Shown one piece after another: positions 39,241 through 49,200 of a stretch of DNA of 64,000 nt; position 1 is the first letter of the stretch; every line of letters begins with the position of its first letter. Under the pieces are notes generated by a model. The model searched no databases. It saw only the letters and a program-made list of their open reading frames with translations, and was not told where the DNA came from. The DNA lies in NCBI GenBank assembly GCA_030248295.1, contig JASANH010001643.1:620001-684000 (forward strand), read 5' to 3'. This DNA comes from Mesodorylaimus sp. YZB2_4 (taxonomy: Eukaryota > Nematoda > Enoplea > Dorylaimida > Dorylaimidae). A program made the translations under genes and the position numbers.

Positions 39241-41239
39241 TTCAACTTGGTGGGGGGGGGAGGGGGGGTATTCTTCCATTTGTTTTTCGTCTGGGCTGGC
39301 AGCGAGGTGATGTCGTGATCAGTGTTTTCTCGAAATTTTTAGTGACGACATAGGTATTTTATGGATGTAGTGTGTGGAGAATTTTGCGCTGGACAAGATT
39401 AAAGTGATTTCGTGGTTTTTGTCGATGGTTTGAAGTAAAATAGCGAGAGGGTTGGGGGTTCGTGGCGAGACGTGATGTAGGTAGCCGTGCATGTTTGTTA
39501 TAGGCATCCGCGTTGCAGTGCGTTGTGCAATTCATTTTACGTTACGTCGGGTCGTTTGAAAGGAGGCCCAGCGTTGCCAGACGTGGCCTTTTCCGGCCAC
39601 TGCTAGACGTGTCCTGCTGCGGGCTCTGTGGCCGGGCGACTGTTGTGGCGGGTTTTGTGGCCATTTTCACCTTTTCATGGCGGATGTGGCCGGTTCAAGG
39701 TTTTTGTTCGAAATTTGGCGCTTTACACGTTGATTCTGGCCAAAACTAATCTGAGGAATAGGCTCATAAGTGATACTGTTGATTCGGTCTTTCAAGTTCG
39801 TTACGGTTTGAAGTTTATTGGTGTAACGCCTGCTAGTTTTACCGCACCAAAGGAAATGCTCAAATTGTTCACGTCAGAAATTTACTCTATTTCTGGTGCT
39901 GATGACGGTCTGGATGGTGATAACGAGCTTGAATTTAATGATGTGTACGCGGCTTTAGACGTTTTGGAAGGCAGATAGATCTGTTCTGGTCATGACACGA
40001 TTTGTTGGAGTAAAGATGTTGTTATTCGGATAATGCTTCTTGTCCTGGAAACTCGCTGAGTTGCGAACTTGATCGTTTCTTATGATGGCAGTTTATGTGG
40101 CGGCTTTAAAAATTTTAGTGGCCGTTTTTGGCCATTTTTAGGGTTGTGAGCTGCGGGAATCATTTTCAGCATCTGCCAACACTGAGGAGGCCCGCGCTTT
40201 GATGTCGTCGTGACTGTTTTTTGGCAAGATCTGTTTAGTAAGCTATAACGTTTGGTTGGTTAGTTATTTCACAATTTTCGCATATAGGTGTAAGTTTTTA
40301 AAAATGTTCGGAGAAATGTGTGTGTGATGGTTTGGGCAATTTTTCGGAATGTAGGAAATTTTTTATTGGAGATTTTAGTTACAGTATGGGTCAGGATATG
40401 CCGAAAGTTTTGTTGTGGAAAAGGTAGATGGTTGTGTGACTGTTTCAAGGGGGCAAGAAAATGGCGGCGTTGCTGGTTGGGGTTTTTTTAGGCATAGCAA
40501 TTAACGAGTTTTAGTGGAAGTATGAGTCATGTGTATTGCGTAATAGGGGGAATTAGTCGTGTTCGTGGGCATAGGTAGGCAACAAGTTGATTGTGGAACA
40601 AATTATCGAGGTAAAGGAAAGTATTCAGGATTGTCGATGGGTTTGAAATTTAGGAATAGGTTGGGTACTGCAGTGCTGTGTTATTGGGCAATATGACGAG
40701 ATTTTCGGGGCGTGGTGGGTGTACAAACAGGTGGTTATTTACCAAGGTGCCGATGCTCTGAAATATAATTATTATTAGTTTTTTGACGAATGTTTTAGGC
40801 TATTTGGAAGGGTAAAAATTTTTTAGGTGGGTGCTTAAAATCTTAGTCACATTGCGCAATAGTACGAAATTATCGTATGCCTGTGCACCGGCGGTAGTAA
40901 GCCTGTAGAGCAAATTTTTCGAGGAAAGGGAATATATTGTGGATTAGTAATCGGGTTTGTAGGTTATTTTGAAATGCCAGCATATTTTAGTGCAGTAGGT
41001 TATAATTGGGTTATATACGGAAATTTATAAATGTTTTTATGCATCGTTGTTAGGTTGGGTAGCAATTCGTAAGGGAGTAGAATGTGTGAACGATTATGAA
41101 ACTATAGTAAGGAGTTTTCCAAGTGTAAGTAGATTTTATTTCAGTTTTCTGTCCATTCCGAATGATAGGAAATTTTTTAATTTTGTTGTGGATGCGTATG
41201 AAATACCGAAGTTAAAACTCGCAGTTAATCGATGATGGA
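39241..41239. other. T/G-rich stretch with one unassigned open frame
   Basis: The plus strand is poor in C and rich in T and G for nearly 2 kb. The only frame of note is 39700-39978, which reads VRNLALYTLILAKTNLRNRL and later TPKEML-like and acidic parts, ending LDVLEGR. It looks protein-like in composition, but I recognise no family and see no clear start or splice partners. No RNA gene seen. Confidence 0.3.
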
Positions 41240-41640
41240 TGTTCCTAAATGCACGAGTCTCGGTAAGACGGGTGCCTGACATAGCTGCAGTGGCGTGTGT
41301 CAGGCGGACTGAAGCTGCCGGCCTCCTTAGTGCTTCTCGACCCGTGGACCGTACAAAATCCCGCATCCTCCCCTGACCGGGATCAACGATGAGGACATTG
41401 CACTCCTCGAGTCCTGACATGGCCACTAACAGTGCGGCTGGCCGTTCCTAGAACCCACCTGCAACACCGGGCATGGCACGGCCCGGGTAAACTGAAAGAG
41501 ACCGTACCCCTAAGCGTGGGGGCGGCCCAGCGGGTCCATGATAATAAAAAAGGTTGATGAATCCCCTCTACTTTCCTTGTGGCCCACCCAACCTGAACCT
41601 GCCTGTCCCTCTGTCGTACTGTCTGCATTGGCTAGTATAG
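41240..41640. repeat. Possible dispersed repeat, GC-richer island
   Basis: An abrupt change from T/G-rich to balanced sequence, starting gttcctaaatgcacgag. The segment gcggcccagcgggtccatg and the conserved-looking ends recall a non-LTR retroelement terminus, but I have no second copy in the window to compare. Confidence 0.25.
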
Positions 41641-41810
41641 CTAAAACTTTCGAGTCTATCATAACAGTTGTTTGGTGGCAGGTTTGTGTTTTTTATTCCT
41701 AAGCACTCGGCCGTGGTCTATTTTATGGACCTTTTTTAGTGGGGTGGGAGGGTAGAGATGGAGTAGGACTACCCAGGTTAGTTCTATTATGGGCTCTCTC
41801 CTGCTTGCAG

Positions 41811-43009
41811 AAATAAGTGATCGAGAATAAGCGATTTTCGACATTGGAGGCCCTGGTGTCTTATTTCTTCAAGTCTGGAGAAGCATTGACCAGACCAACG
41901 ACAGCAACGAAACCTTTCGGAGCGTTGCCGCCAAGGCTCATCATTCCTGTCTATAATAAGTGCGAGTTGATCGCCGGCGGTCGAATCGCCTTCAAAGAAG
42001 TCCTCGGCCAAGTAAGTCCTGGACTCCTCTTCTCTTTTCTCTCACTTGAGTTCACAATCTTGGTTTAGGAGACCTTTGGAGAAGTGTGGAAGGCGCAGCT
42101 GAAGCCGGAACGGGAGCTCGTAGCCATGAAGATCCTGGCTAATCCGACGGAGCAGGAGCGGAACGACTGCGTCAACGGGGCCAAGCTGCTGTCGGTTCTG
42201 AACCACGGAAACGTCGTAAAGTTGAAGGGCCTGTGCTTGTTTGACAATCCGCCAGACCCAGTGCCCCGACTATTCATCGTGCTCGAGTTCTGCAACTGTA
42301 AGCAGCTTTCGCATGTTTCCACATCAGATGCTAAATTCCTGAGTTTCAGACGGAGCGTTGCAAAAGCTGCTCGAAAAAGGCGTCGTCGAAGCTGTGGGAA
42401 AAGTGCGAGCGCTGATCGACGCGGCCAAGGGCATCGAGTATCTCCACAAGCGAGGAATCATTCACGGGTACTGTAGATATCACGTATTGTCCGCGTCTTC
42501 TCTTACCTTCTGCTCTTTCAGGGATATCGCAACTGCTCAGTCAACAAGACGGGATCGAAGTTCGTGGTCAAGATTGCCGATTTGGGGTTGTCCAGGCGCG
42601 CGCCAGACTCGTTCCAGCTTGTCACGAAACGACGTCTGCCCATGTATTCAATAGGTCCAGAAACCCTACGGACGCGCGAGTGGATCTCAGCGTCGGACGT
42701 GTACAGCTTTGGAATCCTCGTGCATGAGGTGAGACGGGCGGGTGGAGATGCAGAGCAGACCAAGAATGACTTGGCTCATAGGTCTACAATAAGGGCAAGA
42801 ACCCGTATGAGCAGTATTTCGTGGAAGCCGGCTCTAAACTGGGCGCTGTCATCGTGAGGATGGAAAGCGGGTGGCGACTGGCCTTGCCCCCCTCCATGCC
42901 GAAGGAAATTGGTGGGTTGGCGTTGCGCTGTTTGAGGAATACTGCCGAACGTCCGACCATGTCTGAAGTCGCCGTCTGCCTTGAAAAATTCTTCGCTGGA
43001 ATGTTTTAG
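41811..43009 (+). pseudogene. 5'-truncated SH2-tyrosine kinase gene, catalytic loop broken
   Basis: Exons 41811-42011, 42069-42297, 42350-42467, 42522-42728 and 42782-43009. The first holds only the end of an SH2 domain (VIENKRFSTLEALVSYFFKS), with an in-frame TAA just before it. The kinase domain follows: a glycine-loop remnant GQETFGEVW, VAMKIL with the ATP lysine, LLSVLNHGNVVKLKGLC, YLHKRGIIHG, KIADLGLSRR (DLG for DFG), SASDVYSFGILVHE, and the C-lobe end AERPTMSEVAVCLEKFF. The helix-C glutamate position reads NGAKLL. The HRDLAARN loop is not recoverable: after IIHG the frame is lost for several bases before NKTGSKFVVKIAD. The type is the Fer/Fes-like SH2-kinase family that is greatly expanded in nematodes. 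No N-terminal SH2 exons are found upstream. Confidence 0.8.
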
Positions 43010-43385
43010 CCGTGATGAAATCTCGTGTTCGAGTTAAGATGTCGTGATGGTGATCGGGGACGAATCTGTTGATGATAAATGCTATGACCTACTCCTTGTG
43101 TCAGCGTGAGTGAAATATCGCGCGGGGAAACAGGGACAGGCCAACTCGATCAGCCTCCGATCGATCGTTATCAGCCTGCCGAATGCGTTGGTGATTCTCT
43201 GCCATACCCCTGTGCTGCGTGAACCAAGAGAGAGCACAGTGCCAAGTCGACTCGATCACCCAAAGAGATCTCACATTCCGTAAAGCCGCTGAGCTCTCGT
43301 CAGTTGTACCCCAGCGGCCCCATCACCCCATGTGTACTTTCCGCGCCCCAACGTGCCCTTGTGTGCGTACCCTGCAGTCCAAGGG
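43010..43385 (+). repeat. Kinase 3' flank with two repeated blocks
   Basis: 43010-43160 parallels 13690-13890 and 22820-23040 (gccgtgatgaaatctcgtg and what follows). 43172-43385 parallels 70-260. These show that whole 3' ends of this gene family have been copied round the region. Confidence 0.65.
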
Positions 43386-43997
43386 CCCCGTGATGATCCC
43401 CCGCAGCATAATATGTGCAGGTAAAGGCGGCACAAATGTGATGGGATGTACGTGGCAGCGCGATAGGCTTATAATGTGGGCAGTATAATGCTGCAGCTCT
43501 TGAGCAAGGCATTGAGGCTACGAACTTTTTGCACTCCCAACTTATTGCAGAAACGATATTTGACACGCTGCCGATTCGAGTGTATCATGTAAGACCAGAC
43601 CAGTTATTCTCTGCTAATCAAAGCATGGTTCAAATCCAAATGCAGAACTACCTAACACTGGAAATCAATTAAAGGAGATGATTTAGGCAGTAGGACTTGC
43701 GAGAAATTCACAATTTTGGCGTTTGCAAATTTTCACCAAGTAGGCGGTTTCTCCTTTACGATACATTTGAGGCTCGTTTTCTCCGTCCTCAAACCAGGCG
43801 AAAGTGTCCAAAGGAATTCGGGGAAAGAGAGTTGTAATCTCGCCATTATATTAATTTCCCCGTATGTCCAAGGTATGTGCCAATGTATAAACGTACTCAT
43901 TCGTTGCGAAATTTGCGACTGCAAAGAAATCGATCTCCTTACCTGCCAGTGTAGACTGGTATACATCATGTTCATCATATTCATGTTCATGTTCATG
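43386..43997. other. Gene-free stretch
   Basis: Nothing recognised. A short run of repeated tcatgttcat lies at about 43968-43999, at the edge of the following 405-bp repeat. Confidence 0.4.
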
Positions 43998-44405
43998 TTT
44001 TACCACATCACCAAGCACTTGACAGCGCACTCGGGGGGTGAAGGGGCACATTATGCAAGAATTTATTTACCGGACCGCGAGTCGAACACTCGCCCATGAC
44101 TGCGCTACCTGGCGTGAGAGGCAGACGCCCAGCCCACACCAGGCCACGAGCCCGGTCACACGCCTTGCGACTGACCAAACTAGCACCACGAGCACGCCAC
44201 TCTAACATCACATCGAGCTCATTCAACGCTTCCTCCTTTCGGCGATTTTGGAGTGTGCAAGTATTCTTCCATTTACTCTTTGTTGGCGAGGTGGTCGGTG
44301 ATTCGTTCTTCCCTTTTCGCGGCGCTAAACTCTGCAACAAAAGCTTTCGCTCACGAATTGGCGGCTTTCACAAGCTTACAATTTACCTTCAACTTGCACC
44401 CCATG
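43998..44405 (-). repeat. 405-bp unit, copy within the PP1-like gene
   Basis: The partner of 38836-39240. It covers the last exon and intron of the phosphatase gene and a tRNA-like SINE head in the terminal exon. The phosphatase's predicted last exon (SLAPRKGKNESPTTSPTKSK...) therefore reads through SINE sequence. Confidence 0.85.
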
Positions 44406-45560
44406 TCGGCGCCAATCGTCATCACGCACCCGTTGTCGGTGTACTGGTTGTAGTAGTCTGGAGCTGTGAAAGCGTGATCAGGATACCGTCAGCGAAAAAC
44501 TCAAATCTATCCTTGACCGCCTAAAAGGATGGTTTGAGCACACGAACTCGGAGTCCTCACCTGATGAGCTCGGCAAATCATGTCCAGCTGCAAATCTTCG
44601 CACGCCTTCTTCACCGCTCCTTTTCCGAAAGTGTACGATGCGCCGCGTGGACTGCGCGAGAAACCTAAAAGCGGAGAACTCGAACAAGCGAAGCACTGCG
44701 ATCAAGAATTACTTACCCTTGGCGGTATCACTCGGATCGGCCCACAACAAATCAGCTTCGAGCCCAGTTTCGGGCATCTTGGTCAACGGCCTTTTCACTC
44801 GAATTTGGTCGAGGCTCTTCATCAGGCGGGGCCGCCGCATGCAGAGGCTGCCGCCACCAGCCCACCACCATTTGGCTGAAGACTTTTTGCAATGGAGGCA
44901 AAATAAGACGAGTCAAGGCAGGGCGGGAGGCACGTACGTTGAAGGTCTGCCACAGGGCCAAACCGTAGTCGGCTGGTTTGCCATCGGGCCCGGGTCCCCT
45001 GGGATATTGCTGCAGCAGGTCGCCCTTTAAACCGTACACTGCGTTGGCTGGCTTCGTCTCGTGGTTGCCGTGAAGCAGGAACACGTCGTCCGGGAATCGA
45101 AACTTGAGGGCCAGCAGGAGAACGATCGTATCGATGCTGTTCGGCCCGCGATCCACGTAGTCCCCTGAAAGGTGAACTCGGTCTGGGACCAGTAACCTAG
45201 TGACGGACACACCTATGAGATCCTCAGTGACAGGCCGGGACACCCCAGTCATATTGACCATTACTTACCGAGGAACAAAAAGCGCGTTTGCGGCGCCCAT
45301 CCATGATCGTTGAATAATCTCACGACGTCGGCGACTTGGCCGTGGACGTCACCGCAGAGTGTGACAGGTGGTGCGACCTCGATCAGCATGGGCTGGGCGG
45401 CGAAGACGGGCTCGACCCAGGTGAGCAGGGAGAGAATGTCGTGGAACGTGAGGCCGGATGTCGTATTCTGCTCGGCGCTCTTCTTGATGGCCTTGATCAT
45501 CCGCTTTGCGGTCGCCAATTGTTCTTCCGTTCGCTTCGGCATCGACGCACCCGCCGCCAT
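44008..45560 (-). pseudogene. Degenerate PP1-like serine/threonine phosphatase
   Basis: Exons about 45560-45269, 45164-44938, one ending at 44717 with uncertain start, 44664-44561, 44520-44387 and 44331-44008. The PPP signature begins well: LCGDVHGQVADVVRLFN, GDYVDRGPNSIDTIV, then FLLHGNHETK where PP1 has LLRGNHE (Arg to His). After that it degrades. The HGGLSP segment is replaced by LCMRRPRLMKS and the frame shifts twice around it. MICRAHQ is intact. Near 44455 one base is missing between ILIT and FTAPDYYNQYTDNG. Intact PP1 needs the Arg of RGNHE and the His of HGG for metal and phosphate binding, so this copy should be inactive: either a pseudogene or, if the indels are assembly errors, a pseudophosphatase. 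The N-terminal exon starts MAAGASMPKRTEEQ. Confidence 0.75.
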
Positions 45561-46143
45561 TCTTGTCGACTCGTTCCGTAGCTCGATCCCCGCACAACCG
45601 TCTTCCACTCGCGCCGATTCCAACAGTGAGCAAGGCGACTCTGCCCAGGATCGCCTGTCTTGCATTGTAAAGTAGCCTCTGGTCAGCCAATTAGCATTCC
45701 CAGGCTCAGCAGCTCTGGCCAGTAGACAGTGTAACATATTTGGAATGAGCAGATGCTGATGTGTTTTGGTCCTCTGGTTCCGTTCTTAAACAGAATCTAC
45801 TAGCTTCAATAAAGCCAGTAGGCACAGAGTGAAATCTATGACGCCTAGAATTTCAACTACGAGGTGTGAACACACCGAGATCATTTTTTTACTCTGGTAC
45901 AGACTGGGAAGGTTCCGCCAACTAATGCCAATTGTCGAGAGCTGCACTCGGCTCACTTGGCAGTGACTGATATCATGGCACCAGAGGACACAATCCACCT
46001 AGCCTATACCCATGCGTGCGTGAAAATGACACAGATAGTTAGCCTTCACGAATTGGTCGACTGGAATCACGGAATTGAGTGCGCAAAGGACAGGGATCAG
46101 TGGAAACTTCTTCACGCCCACCCATTTCCCAGTCACTCGTTAT
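45561..46143. other. Gap between head-to-head phosphatase genes
   Basis: Separates the PP1-like gene (minus) from the PTP-like gene (plus). No other gene recognised. Confidence 0.4.
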
Positions 46144-47264
46144 TCGGCGTTGGACGAGTGCGGTCGATTTGGCAACGTGGGGGCGCGATGGCCGATTCGC
46201 CGATCGCCTCGTTGCAGGAAGACACGATGGTCGGGTGGTGCATGCGGAGGAGATTGCTGCAAGCAATCATGGACAGGTGCAACTCGATCAAGGACCGAAA
46301 AACTGACCAGAACGACGACGGCGCGCCAGCAGAACACCACGCTGAACCGATACAACAACATCCCGCTGCTCGACGGCACCCGGGTCATCCTCAGGGACGG
46401 TCTCCCTCAGCAGTACATCCACGCCAGCTACGTCGACGGCTTCAATCGGACCAACGCGCACATCATCTCGCAGGTTAGAGGGTGGGCTCGGCGGCCAGCC
46501 CTGTAACCCGACTAAATCGTGCATTGCAGGCACCTGTGCAGGCTGCCATCGTCGACTACTGGCGGATGGTGTGGCAAGAGCGGATATCGTTGATCGTGTG
46601 CCTGACGTCGTTGAAGGAACGGGGCACTCCCAAGGCCGACATCTTCTTCCCTCCCGAGACAGCGAGGCCGTTCCGAGCAGGCCCGTTTCGTGTGGTTGCC
46701 GAGTCGATCAACCCGCTGCCCGGCTATCGGCGAGTCTCGGTGATCCAACTTCGACTCAGTTGCTGATTTGCAAAGAGAGGAGAGGCCCAGCGTCCGGTCC
46801 TCATGATTGCTTCTGAGAGTGGCTCGATACTGCGGTAAATGTCTCCCAGGGGTCAGTCGGCTTGGCTGACGGCTGTTTGCTCGCATTTGCCCAAGGACGC
46901 TGTTCAATTCTTAAAGTTCGAACGGCTGGTCAAAATGTTTGAGACGTGGACTGCGGAGCGTGCTCCACCTGGTGATCGTCCCCCAGCTTTGGTTCACTGC
47001 AGTGCGGGCGTGGGTCGTTCAGCGACATTGCTTGCTTGTCGAATCGCCCTGGACCAACTCGAGGCCACTGGGCAGATCGACGTGCCGGCTCTGGTGCGAA
47101 GGTTGCGGCGTCAGCGAGCCCTGGCCATCCAGAACGTGCTGCAGTTCATCTTCGTCAACCAGCTGATCGCCGAATCCATCCGTCAGCAATACGCACGTGC
47201 ACGTGTGATCAGAGTGAATATGAGGTGTACGCTTTTGCCATTGCTTTGCTATCTTGAAGAATAG
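46144..47264 (+). pseudogene. Protein tyrosine phosphatase domain, damaged
   Basis: The classical PTP catalytic domain is recognisable in order. NTTLNRYNNIPLLDGTRVIL and YIHASYVDGFNRTNAHIISQ end at 46473. After a 56-bp intron, from 46530, come APVQAAIVDYWRMVWQERIS and LIVCLTSLKERG. Then follow DAVQFLKFERLVKMFETW and the P-loop VHCSAGVGRSATLLACRIAL, with the nucleophilic Cys and Arg present, and the QNVLQFIFVNQLI helix. In the P-loop frame the WPD loop reads SAWLTAVC, so the general-acid Asp is absent. The frame before it is closed by a stop (46764), and an upstream frame change separates EEIAASNHGQVQL from NTTLNRYNN. Nematodes carry many small sperm-enriched PTPs of this type. I judge it a pseudogene or pseudoenzyme. 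Confidence 0.7.
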
Positions 47265-47594
47265 TGGACTGGTGCGTGCCGGAACAGAGATACAACGAGG
47301 GAATTTTGACTCGCGCCCGGGGAAATTGTTTCGTCACTAGTGTGTTCGATAAGAGAGCGTTCCTCGCTTAAAAATTATGAGCATAGGCACTGCAGCCACG
47401 CATGCTACTTATTTCTTTCACGTCAAGTGTGCCAGGTGTTACATGATTCCCTATGCATGATTCTACCAACTTTACAGGCATGCAGATAATTTTCTATTAT
47501 GCTAAAAAGAATCGGAATATATTTATATTTTGCCGGCCAGCATTCCGTTTTTTCATTTGCTAGCAGCCAGTGATCGACGATAAGAGGCCTCTAA
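47265..47594. other. 3' flanks of the PTP and TIL genes
   Basis: No gene seen. Confidence 0.4.
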
Positions 47595-48235
47595 TCAGTA
47601 AGCAGTCGTTGTCAATGCTGGACATTGCTCTCGTTTTATGCACTTTTCCGTTGTGTCGTACCGAATGTGTCCACGGTCGCATACACACAGAATAGCGTCG
47701 CATATAGGAGGACATGCAAATTCACTCTGGATTTGGGCTGCTGTGCGGCTGCACGATTCTTGACAACGCGTTTCTGGCGATAAATTGCAGCCGGATATGG
47801 TTTGGTGCTCTTTTGGAGGACAGGCAGCTATGACAGAAATGTGCGAGGTAGGTGAAAGGCTGTTGCATAAAAGATGGCTCAGGACTTACGCGGGCAGTCG
47901 CTTGGTAAGATGCGTGTTTTGCGCCCGTAATAGTCGGACACGTATCCCGGCTTGCAAACGCATACTAAGTTGGCTGATCGTGGGTTGGAGGCGCGCAAGG
48001 GAAAGATGGTATCATGGGACTACGTATTGTGCAGGCATTCTGCTTGCCGAAACATTGACCACACGTTCTGAGAATGGTCTCGTTCTGGTTGCAATGGTTA
48101 ACTGACGAAATCGACCTTTGTTACCACCTGACCAACAGTACATCTGATCAGTACTAGCACATTACCTTGGTTTCCTGGTTGGGTCGTGGCGTAGGCACCA
48201 AAAACAGCTATGGACAAAATGCACAAGGTCTTCAT
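47595..48235 (-). CDS. Secreted protease inhibitor-like protein with two TIL domains
   Basis: 154 residues in four small exons (48235-48166, 48101-48024, 47973-47890, 47827-47595), all GT-AG and in phase. The signal peptide is MKTLCILSIAVFGAYA. The second domain (ACPPKEHQTISGC ... CVCDRGHIRYDTTEKCIKRE) has all ten cysteines of a trypsin-inhibitor-like (TIL) domain, including the typical CVCxxGxxR turn. The first domain (CNQNETILRTCGQC ... LVCVCKPGYVSDYYG) has only seven cysteines, so one is unpaired and at least one of the five disulfides is missing. TIL proteins inhibit serine proteases in body fluids, eggs or semen. The exons are too short to stand out as open frames. It is convergent with the PTP remnant. 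Confidence 0.85.
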
Positions 48236-49112
48236 GTTGCTGAGCAATCGTTGACTAAACCAGCACAGCACAATATCTTGTGAGAAGACCAAAGAGTTTT
48301 CTCGCAGTTTTTACTTCAAATTTATGGATCCTTGGTGATTGATAAGAGTCATGTGCTCCCAGAAAACTTGCAATAAAAACTTGCCATCCTATTTTCCTGT
48401 GATTGAGTGCCTTTCTGGGGTTCCGCCTGTTCGTAGAGTAGAATCTGCCGTGCGAAAGGAGACCATTTATCTTTTGTGGGACACGTGTCTTTTGAACCCA
48501 TTGGAAGATTCTGATCAACACACTTGATTTGCCAAGAACGAAACATTCTGGATACGCAGAATGGCAGCAGAACAGTCATCCCAGACAGCTTATGCTAACT
48601 GCATTATTCAGGTGAAAACAATGAGCTATCAAGCACTCAATGAACTGTTATCTCATAAACGCGATGTTGTTGTCTATGCCACCTAGTGGCTTCAAGAACA
48701 AGAACTTGGTGTTTTCTGACGTCAAATGGGTCGCACCGAACTTGGCTAGGGCCGGCTGATTTTAAGGTACAGGTCCCAATTACGAACTCCTCACGTGTTC
48801 AGAACAGTTCAACAACACACTTATCGTCTATGTACATTTCATCACTGACGAGGCGTCCGTACAACTAATATCCTTTCATCGCATTTCTCTTTAATCCAGC
48901 GATAACGAGTTGAAAATTCTTCATTAATGCATTGAAAGCCTAATCATCGCAAAGTAATGCAATGTTATTTTTATACCCTCCGTTCTTTAGTCGTTGACAG
49001 TGACGTGTGCTGTTGAACCGGACACTTCGCACTAAGCACTGGAGTGATAAGATATCAAGAATTCAAAGCTAAGCAGCAGATATGGTCTTTGGCATTGACG
49101 CGTTTTACTAAT
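48236..49112. other. Gene-free stretch
   Basis: Promoter side of the TIL gene (minus) and of the protease at 49201 (plus). No additional exon recognised. Confidence 0.4.
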
Positions 49113-49116
49113 AGGG

Positions 49117-49123
49117 TATATAA
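49117..49123 (+). promoter_or_regulatory. TATA box of the pepsin-like protease
   Basis: TATATAA stands 78 bp upstream of the start codon, in the context gggtatataagcactgatggg. Spacing fits transcription starting near 49147-49150. A TATA box suggests a strongly or tissue-specifically expressed gene. Confidence 0.65.
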
Positions 49124-49200
49124 GCACTGATGGGCAAATGGAAGCATCAGTCTTGGAGTCTGGTTGAAGATCCGAAAACCGCAGATTTTCTGATCAAAAG

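Noticed and set aside
43219-43488. Open frames on both strands in the kinase 3' flank
   Set aside because: The region is a non-coding repeat shared with 70-260, where the frames are not conserved.
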